Part shown: piece after piece, positions 5,749-11,270 of the stretch
How the letters are laid out: each line of letters begins with the position of its first letter
How positions within the stretch are numbered: position 1 is the stretch's first letter
Source of the DNA: Myxococcaceae bacterium
GTDB taxonomy: Bacteria > Myxococcota > Myxococcia > Myxococcales > Myxococcaceae
Direction: 5' to 3'
NCBI GenBank assembly: GCA_018262385.1
Contig: JAGSPQ010000221.1
Coordinates: 1 to 11,270 of the forward strand
Length of the DNA: 11,270 bases
Made by a program: the position numbers and the translations under genes
The notes under the pieces: generated by a model
Databases searched by the model: none
Told to the model about the DNA's origin: nothing
Seen by the model: the letters and a program-made list of their open reading frames with translations, nothing else

Positions 5749-6886
5749 TTGCTACGTCTGCTCGCGGCTGTGCTCGTGTTGGCGGTTCCCAGTTCCGTGC
5801 TGGCGAAGGAGATCTTCGTCTCCCGGAACACCGGGAATGATGAGAACCCCGGCACCAAGGAGAAGCCGAAGAAGCAGCTGTGGAAGGTGTGGGACCTGCT
5901 CGAAGACGGCGACATCGTCCGGGTCGCCGAGGGGTTCGAGTACGGCGAGCAGAAGGCGGGGGTGATGCCGCAGATCACCAAGTCGGTGGTGTTCGAGGGC
6001 GGCTGGAAGCAGGACTTCTCCGAGCGCAACCCGTTCAAGTACCTCACCATCATCACCGCGGCCTTCGATCGCGGCGGCTCGACCAAAGAGGTCTTCCGCT
6101 GCGAGGACCGCAAGCTGAACGTCACCATCGACGGCTTCATGATCGACCGCGGGGGTGGCAACGCCTACTTCTCGGTCGGCGAGATGGGCGCGAACAAGCA
6201 GATCGAAGGGCACTCCGACAACTCGCCCTTCGGCTACCGCAACATCAACCGCAAGGTCAGCGGCTCCGACCCCTCGATCGAGCTGCTCGGCGGGACGATG
6301 ACGGTGCGCAACAACGTCATCATCAACTCGCCGTGGTGGGGCATCTACGTCAAGGGCGGCGGCAACGACAAGATCGTGATCGAGAACAACTTCATCCTCG
6401 GGTTTCAGGGCCGGGGCCGATCAGGTGCAGCTGAACAACAACCTCTTCTACTTCAACCGGCTCGGCGACTTCGGCAAGGGCGGGGGAGGGTGCTGCAACG
6501 TGAAGGACTTCGAGGACGAGCTGAGCATCAAGAACGGCAAGAACGTCCACGAGCTGCCGAAGTTCATCACCAAGCTCGATTCCCGCTACTTCGACCGGTA
6601 CACGATGACCCAGGATCTCACCTCGGGGGCGACCGCGACCGACGCCGATCTCGACGCCGCGCGGGCCTCGGTGGGGCTCAAGGAGTGGCTCCCGGTCGGC
6701 TTCGTCGACAAGAAGTACGCCAGCTACAGCGAGCTGCCGGTCGGCCGCGCCACCTACGATCTGAGCCGGTACCCGGCGCCGATGAAGGTGGGCGAAGGGC
6801 TCGACGCCGACGGGTGGCGCAAGTCGGTGCTCCCGGTGCTCGGCTCGGACGGCGAGCGCGGCATCCAGGCCGCCTTCGTCAAGTAG
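5749..6886 (+). pseudogene. Secreted parallel beta-helix protein, frame broken by one extra base
   Basis: The two parts together would encode about 378 residues. The first frame gives a signal peptide (MLRLLAAVLVLAVPSSVLA) and a DUF1565-like start (FVSRNTGNDENPGTKEKPKK, then DGDIVRVAEGFEY). Repeated Asn-rich beta-helix rungs follow (VTIDGFMIDRGGGNAYF, MTVRNNVIINSPWWGIYV, KIVIENNFILGF). At about 6403-6412 this frame loses sense and the +1 frame continues with ADQVQLNNNLFYFNRLGDFGKG down to the stop at 6884-6886. Removing one G from the run at 6408-6410 restores an unbroken product (GFQAGADQVQLNN). Both halves keep G/C-rich third positions, so there is no sign of decay: this is either a recent mutation or a sequencing error. 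Family members are exported proteins, often binding or cleaving polysaccharide, but no catalytic site is clear here. The identity as a beta-helix protein is firm; whether it is broken in the cell is not. Confidence 0.75.
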
Positions 6887-6903
6887 CGGCCCGGCCGTCG
6901 GCG

Positions 6904-7614
6904 ATGACCGTCCGATCGAAGCTGCTCTCACTCGAGGCCGTCGTCGCGCACCTGCGCGAGAAGTACGGGCCGCCTCCTGCGCTCGTGGCCACCCCCGAGG
7001 CGGCGGAGGAGGCCCGCCGTCTGCTCCAGGAAGGAATGGAGCTGGGGGCGCGCAGCGACTACCACGGCGCGATCGGCAAGTTCGACGCGGCGATGCTGCG
7101 GGTGGGCGAGACGGCGAACCTGCTCGCCGCCCGCTCGATGTCGTTCCTCGCCCTCGGCGAGCGCAGCTGGTACCTGTTCGACATGCGCGAGGCGCTCGAG
7201 CGCCATGAGGCGGGCGAGCCGCTGATGCTCACCCCTGCCGATCGCGAGGAGAACGCCCGCCGGATCGAGCTCGTCGCGCAGGAGCTGGGGGTGATCGGCT
7301 TCGCCGAGCTGCGGTCGCGGCGGCAGGCCGACACCTTCTACTCGCGCGGCTTCCGGGCCTGGAAAGAGGACCACAAGCGCGAGGCGATCGCCTGGATCGC
7401 CGAGTCGCTGGCGGTGACCCCGCTGGCGCTGGCCTGCTGGTACGGGGGGATCTTCCTTGCCCAGCAGCAGGACGCAGAAGCCGCGCTGTTCCTGCTCGAC
7501 CTGCTGCCGAGCCAGAGCGAAGAGGCGCTCGCCCAGCTGTTCGCCGGAGTGAGCCCCGAGACGGTGGCCAGGGCGCGCGCCGCGGTGGCCGACCTCGCGC
7601 TGCTGACGCGCTGA
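6904..7614 (+). CDS. TPR-like helical repeat protein
   Basis: A 236-residue, almost wholly helical protein with no signal peptide or membrane segment. Residues about 34-100 (AEEARRLLQEGMELGARSDYH..AIGKFDAAMLR..ANLLAARSMSFLALG) fit two degenerate tetratricopeptide-like units. A second set lies at about 145-205 (ADTFYSRGFRAWKEDHKREA..AIAWIAESLAVTPLALACWYGGIFLAQQQDAEAALFLLDLL). Such repeats usually serve as protein-binding scaffolds; the partner is unknown. It starts 17 bases after the beta-helix stop and probably shares its transcript. The ATG at 6904 has no Shine-Dalgarno sequence, and the frame is open upstream only because of the GC bias. The stop lies five bases from the stop of the convergent regulator gene. 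Confidence 0.75.
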   Translation: MTVRSKLLSLEAVVAHLREKYGPPPALVATPEAAEEARRLLQEGMELGARSDYHGAIGKFDAAMLRVGETANLLAARSMSFLALGERSWYLFDMREALERHEAGEPLMLTPADREENARRIELVAQELGVIGFAELRSRRQADTFYSRGFRAWKEDHKREAIAWIAESLAVTPLALACWYGGIFLAQQQDAEAALFLLDLLPSQSEEALAQLFAGVSPETVARARAAVADLALLTR

Positions 7615-7619
7615 GCCGC

Positions 7620-9128
7620 CTACGACCCGACCGGGTCGGTGGCGCTGCTGGTCTCTCCGCCGGCCCGCTTGAGGCCCAGCGACTTCATCTTCTTGTAGAA
7701 GTGGCCGCGTTCCAGATCGAGCAGCCGCGCCGCCTCGGTCGCGTTGTCCCGGGTGTAGGCAAGCGCGCCGAGGATGATGTCCCGCTCGGCTTCGTCGACC
7801 TGATCGCGAAACGACTTGTCGCTCTGAAAGCGGGTCGAAGGCCGGGCCGCCTCGGGGATCTTCAGCGCCGGTGAGGTGGGCGGCAGGCTGGCGTCGCCCA
7901 GCGCCGGGGTCTTGTCGGTGCTCGGAATCGGCGCGTCGTCTCCGAGCGCGAGCGGGTGCACCCGCCGGCGGGGCAGCAGCGCGTCGGCCTCGGCGCCGGT
8001 CACCACCGCTCCTTCGCAGAGGATCGCCAGCCGCTCGACCAGGTTGCGCAGCTCGCGCACGTTGCCGGGGTAGTCGTACGCCTCGAGCCGGGCCAGCGCC
8101 TCGCCCGAGAGCTTGAGGCCGCGCCGCCCGTTCTGCCGGCAGGCGTCGAGCAGGAAGGTGTCGATCAGCAGCTTCAGATCTTCGCGCCGCTCGCGCAGCG
8201 GCGGGCTGTGCAGCTGGACGACGTTGAGCCGGAAGTAGAGATCTTCGCGGAAGCGGCCGGCCGAGATCTCCTTCTCCAGGTCGCGGTTGGTCGCCGCCAG
8301 CACCCGCACGTCGACCTTGATCGTCTCGGTGCCGCCGACCCGCTCCAGCTCGCCTTCCTGCAGCACCCGCAGCAGCTTCGCCTGCATCGCGGCCGGCATG
8401 TCGCCGACCTCGTCGAGGAAGAGGGTGCCGTCGTTGGCCAGCTCGAACTTGCCGCGGCGGGCGGTGACCGCTCCGGTGAAGGCGCCCTTCTCGTGGCCGA
8501 ACAGCTCGCTCTCGATCAGCTCGTGGGGCACCGCGGCGCAGTTGAGCTTCACGAACGGCCCCGACTTGCGGCGGCTGTGGACGTGAATCGCGCGGGCGAT
8601 CAGCTCCTTGCCCGAGCCGTTCTCGCCGGTGATCAGCACCCGCCCTTCGCTCGGAGCGGCCCGCTGGATCAGCGCGTACACCCGCTGCATCGCCGGCGAG
8701 CTGCCGACCATCTCGAACCGGCCGACCTCCTGCTTCAGGGTGGTCAGCTCTTCGACCAGCGCCGAGACGGTGAGCGCGTTGCGCAGCGCCAGCAGCAGCC
8801 GATCGCGCGAGATCGGCTTCTCGAGGAAATCGCGCGCGCCCAGCTGGGTCGCCTTCACCGCGGTCTCGATCGTGCCGTGGCCGCTCATCATGATCACCGG
8901 CAGATCCGGCCGCAGCTTCTGGATCCGCGCCAGCGCCGACAGCCCATCCATGTCCGGCATCTTCACGTCCATCAGCACCGCGTCCACCGGCCGCGCCGCC
9001 ACCACGTCCAGCGCCAGCTGTCCCCCGGCGGCCAGCTCGGTCTTGTAGCCCTCGAGCTGCAGCGCCTGGTTGAGGGTCAACAGGATGTTCTTCTCGTCAT
9101 CGACGATCAGAACCGTGGAGTTGGGCAT
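7620..9128 (-). CDS. Sigma-54-dependent response regulator, NtrX-like
   Basis: A 502-residue transcription activator with three domains. The receiver (1-120) has the acidic pair D10/D11, phospho-acceptor D54 (VLMDVKMPD), S82 and K104, so it should be phosphorylated by a histidine kinase. The AAA+ domain (about 138-380) has Walker A GENGSGKE (168-175), an intact GAFTGA loop (215-220) that contacts sigma-54, Walker B TLFLDEVGDM (235-244) and the FREDLYFRL arginine region. After a Pro-rich linker (about 385-445) a Fis-type helix-turn-helix follows (about 459-486, LERGHFYKKMKSLGL). The GENGS/TGKE variant and the LER-H-YKKMK helix resemble NtrX rather than NtrC. The start at 9128 is chosen for its GAGG eight bases upstream and because the receiver normally begins there; an ATG at 9170 is less likely. 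No kinase gene is nearby, so this is an orphan regulator in this window. Targets are unknown. Confidence 0.93.
   Translation of the reverse strand: MPNSTVLIVDDEKNILLTLNQALQLEGYKTELAAGGQLALDVVAARPVDAVLMDVKMPDMDGLSALARIQKLRPDLPVIMMSGHGTIETAVKATQLGARDFLEKPISRDRLLLALRNALTVSALVEELTTLKQEVGRFEMVGSSPAMQRVYALIQRAAPSEGRVLITGENGSGKELIARAIHVHSRRKSGPFVKLNCAAVPHELIESELFGHEKGAFTGAVTARRGKFELANDGTLFLDEVGDMPAAMQAKLLRVLQEGELERVGGTETIKVDVRVLAATNRDLEKEISAGRFREDLYFRLNVVQLHSPPLRERREDLKLLIDTFLLDACRQNGRRGLKLSGEALARLEAYDYPGNVRELRNLVERLAILCEGAVVTGAEADALLPRRRVHPLALGDDAPIPSTDKTPALGDASLPPTSPALKIPEAARPSTRFQSDKSFRDQVDEAERDIILGALAYTRDNATEAARLLDLERGHFYKKMKSLGLKRAGGETSSATDPVGS
7623..7638. repeat. Perfect 6-bp inverted repeat at a convergent gene junction
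   Basis: CGACCC and GGGTCG pair around the four-base loop GACC, inside the last codons of the regulator gene and nine bases from the end of the TPR-like gene. It could form a GC-rich hairpin at the end of both transcripts. No T-run follows on either strand, so it is not a classical intrinsic terminator. Confidence 0.35.
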
Positions 9129-9252
9129 TTTGAGGACCTCGTGGTCGAACGGACGCGGCTGTGTGTCCATTGTGCCGCGCCTTGGCGGGGAGGAGCAGCA
9201 CAACTGCAACGTTCTTGCCCCCTTCTGGAGTGTCTGTTACCTGCCAGCGCTC
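9129..9252. promoter_or_regulatory. Divergent intergenic region between regulator and lipoprotein genes
   Basis: This 124-base gap must hold the start signals for both neighbours. The regulator side has GAGG eight bases before its ATG. The lipoprotein side has TGTTACC about ten bases before its ATG, a poor relative of the TAT-type hexamers elsewhere in the window. I found no sigma-54 motif (TGGCAC-N5-TTGCA), so autoregulation through sigma-54 is not supported. Confidence 0.4.
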
Positions 9253-9957
9253 ATGGCTCCTCGACTGATGAAGGTGTTGTTCGCAGCGACGGCCTGCTTC
9301 GCCCTCACCGGCTGTCCGCCGACCTACCCGAAGTGCGACAGCGACGCGAACTGCACGGAGAAGGGCGAGGTCTGCGTCCAGGGCCAGTGCCAGGAGTGTG
9401 CGGTCGACGCGAACTGCAAGCCGGGGTTCGTCTGCGACGCCAACAAGTGCGTGCCGAAGCCCGAGTGCACCGACAAGAACCCGTGCAAGGCCGGGGCGAA
9501 GTGCAAGCAGGGCAAGTGCGCGGTCGAGGCCGGGGCGAAAGACGGCACCAGCAGCACCAACGAAGACAGCCCCTCCGGCGAGGAGTGCAAGGCTGGCAAG
9601 TGCGCGGCCAAAGGTGGGGCGGCCGGCAGCTGCAGCGTCGAGCCGGTGCGCTTCGACTTCAACGAGAGCAAGCTCGGATCCGAAGGCCAGGCGGCGCTGG
9701 CGGCGCTCGCCGACTGCATCAAGAAGAACGGCTGGAAGCTGCGGGTCGAAGGCCACGCCGACGAGCGCGGCACCGAGGAATACAACCTGCAGCTCTCCAA
9801 CCGCCGCGCCGCCTCGGTGAAGCGCTACCTCACCGACCTGGGCGTGCCCGATGCGGCGCTGGAGACGGTCGGCTACGGCGAGAACAAGCCGGCGGTATCC
9901 GGGGCCACCGAAGCGGCCTGGGCTGCCAACCGCCGCGTCGAGCTGGTGAAGCGCTGA
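9253..9957 (+). CDS. Cys-rich OmpA/Pal-like outer-membrane lipoprotein
   Basis: A 234-residue lipoprotein. The N-terminus (MAPRLMKVLFAATACFALTGC) is a type II signal peptide with lipobox LTGC, lipidated on Cys21; the in-frame ATG at 9268 is an equally possible start and keeps the lipobox. Residues 28-127 hold 15 cysteines in repeated units of the type C-x(5)-C-x(6)-C-x(4)-C (such as CDSDANCTEKGEVCVQGQC), a disulfide-rich pattern common in myxobacterial surface proteins. Residues about 129-234 form an OmpA C-terminal domain with VRFDFNESKL and the Pal signature GHADERGTEEYNLQLSNRRA; Asp170 and Arg185 are the residues that bind the diaminopimelate of peptidoglycan in this family. It should tether the outer membrane to the cell wall. 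No TolB or TolA gene is near, so it may be an extra Pal-like protein and not the core one. The stop overlaps the next gene by CTGA. Confidence 0.9.
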   Translation: MAPRLMKVLFAATACFALTGCPPTYPKCDSDANCTEKGEVCVQGQCQECAVDANCKPGFVCDANKCVPKPECTDKNPCKAGAKCKQGKCAVEAGAKDGTSSTNEDSPSGEECKAGKCAAKGGAAGSCSVEPVRFDFNESKLGSEGQAALAALADCIKKNGWKLRVEGHADERGTEEYNLQLSNRRAASVKRYLTDLGVPDAALETVGYGENKPAVSGATEAAWAANRRVELVKR

Positions 9958-10544
9958 AGCTCAGGGAAGCCCTCGCGAAGCCGCAGCTCGATCTGGCGCA
10001 GATCGCGGCCCGGCTCGACCAATCGGATCAACCGGAGCGGCTGACCGAGATCTGGAGCCTCAGCGGCGCCGAGCAGGCCCGGCTGTTCGACGCGGTCCAG
10101 GGGTTCCGGCCGGTCACCCTCGAGTCGCTCGTCCCGGCCGAGGTCGCGCCGATGACCGGGGTTCCCCACGAGGGGCGCAACTCGCTGCTGCTGTTCACCC
10201 ATTTCGCCAAGGTCTGCTACCGGCCGGCGGATCCGGCGGTCGCGGCGAAGGAGCTGTGGGGCTTCAACCGCAACGATCTGCTGGTCCAGACCGCCGTCGG
10301 GCCCGGCTACTACGTCGCCTATCCGCACGGGCAGGGCGAGGTGCTGATCGACTACACCCGGCTGCCCACCCAGGCGCCGTCCGGCTGGCCGAAGATCCTG
10401 CGCAACGACCAGCGGCTGTCGCGCCTGGTCTACAACGGCACCCAGGATCTGCTGCGCGGGGTGTCGAAGCACGTGACGATCGGCCGCGCGAGCCGCAAGG
10501 GGAAGAACCTCGACAACTGGTTCATCCTCTGTCGCACCGAGTAG
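9954..10544 (+). CDS. Unrecognised 196-residue protein, apparent CTG start
   Basis: I cannot assign a family. The frame has good coding character (G/C third positions, conserved-looking aromatic and charged residues) from about base 9960 to the stop. No ATG, GTG or TTG lies in frame between the lipoprotein stop and ATG 10152, which would cut off the first third. The best start is CTG 9954, whose CTGA overlaps the lipoprotein stop in the same way as an ATGA overlap. The N-terminal 60 residues look helical (LDLAQIAARLDQSDQPERLTEIWSL), the rest mixed, with LLFTHFAKVCYRP, ELWGFNRNDLL, GPGYYVAYPHGQGEVLIDY and a basic region ending in FILCRTE. There is no signal peptide or membrane helix, so it is probably cytoplasmic. 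The overlap implies co-translation with the Pal-like lipoprotein, but no shared role is evident. The convergent ligA gene ends seven bases away. Confidence 0.7.
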   Translation: MKLREALAKPQLDLAQIAARLDQSDQPERLTEIWSLSGAEQARLFDAVQGFRPVTLESLVPAEVAPMTGVPHEGRNSLLLFTHFAKVCYRPADPAVAAKELWGFNRNDLLVQTAVGPGYYVAYPHGQGEVLIDYTRLPTQAPSGWPKILRNDQRLSRLVYNGTQDLLRGVSKHVTIGRASRKGKNLDNWFILCRTE

Positions 10545-10550
10545 CCCGCC

Positions 10551-11270
<720 letters not shown>

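Noticed and set aside
6398..6430. Programmed ribosomal frameshift in the beta-helix gene
   Set aside because: No slippery heptamer, no nearby stop codon in the first frame and no stimulating hairpin that stands out; the first frame simply continues in nonsense. An extra base is the simpler explanation.
9129..9252. Possible sigma-54 promoter next to the sigma-54 activator
   Set aside because: No GG-N10-GC pair with the flanking TGGCAC/TTGCA pattern was found on either strand.
7956..9953. A long plus-strand open frame opposite the response regulator
   Set aside because: It is antisense to a protein with every motif of a sigma-54 activator. Only its last part, after 9954, shows independent coding character.

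Overview
The window is a GC-rich, gene-dense stretch with strong G/C third-position bias. It comes from a deltaproteobacterial predator-type genome, most likely a myxobacterium (Myxococcota). The best evidence is a secreted protein ending in a MYXO-CTERM sorting signal (Gly-Cys-Ser, hydrophobic stretch, Arg tail). Supporting evidence is the Asp-Ala-Gly-rich linker of that protein, a lipoprotein that joins a Cys-rich region to an OmpA/Pal domain, and an NtrX-like sigma-54 activator with a long Pro-rich linker. No mobile element, CRISPR array, tRNA or rRNA is visible, and no stretch above 300 bases lacks a gene. The largest gaps are two divergent promoter regions of about 106 and 124 bases.

Layout. 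Positions 1-1546 hold two ABC-2 type permeases transcribed together; the first lacks its N-terminus because it crosses the window edge, and the ATPase subunit is not in view. Convergent to them is a minus-strand DNRLRE-type surface protein (1609-2463). Divergent from that gene runs a plus-strand cluster: a small zinc-ribbon protein, exonuclease III, and two SPFH/band 7 membrane proteins coupled by an ATGA overlap (2570-5661). Next come a secreted parallel beta-helix protein whose reading frame is broken by one extra base (5749-6886) and a TPR-like protein (6904-7614). A sigma-54-dependent response regulator (7620-9128, minus) is divergent from a Pal-like lipoprotein (9253-9957, plus). That lipoprotein is followed by an unrecognised protein that appears to start at CTG in a CTGA overlap. 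The window ends with the C-terminal part of NAD-dependent DNA ligase (10551-11270, minus).

How the genes work together. Three units are credible: the permease pair forms one exporter; the two SPFH proteins probably form one hetero-oligomeric membrane assembly, as HflK/HflC do; and the Pal-like lipoprotein is probably co-translated with the unknown protein behind it. The rest is mostly housekeeping DNA repair (xthA, ligA) and envelope genes. I see no clear defence system or new multi-gene pathway. The items that most deserve a second look are the frame break in the beta-helix gene, the apparent CTG start, and a repeated TAT-S-GT/CT hexamer placed 6-8 bases before start codons, which suggests leaderless transcripts.
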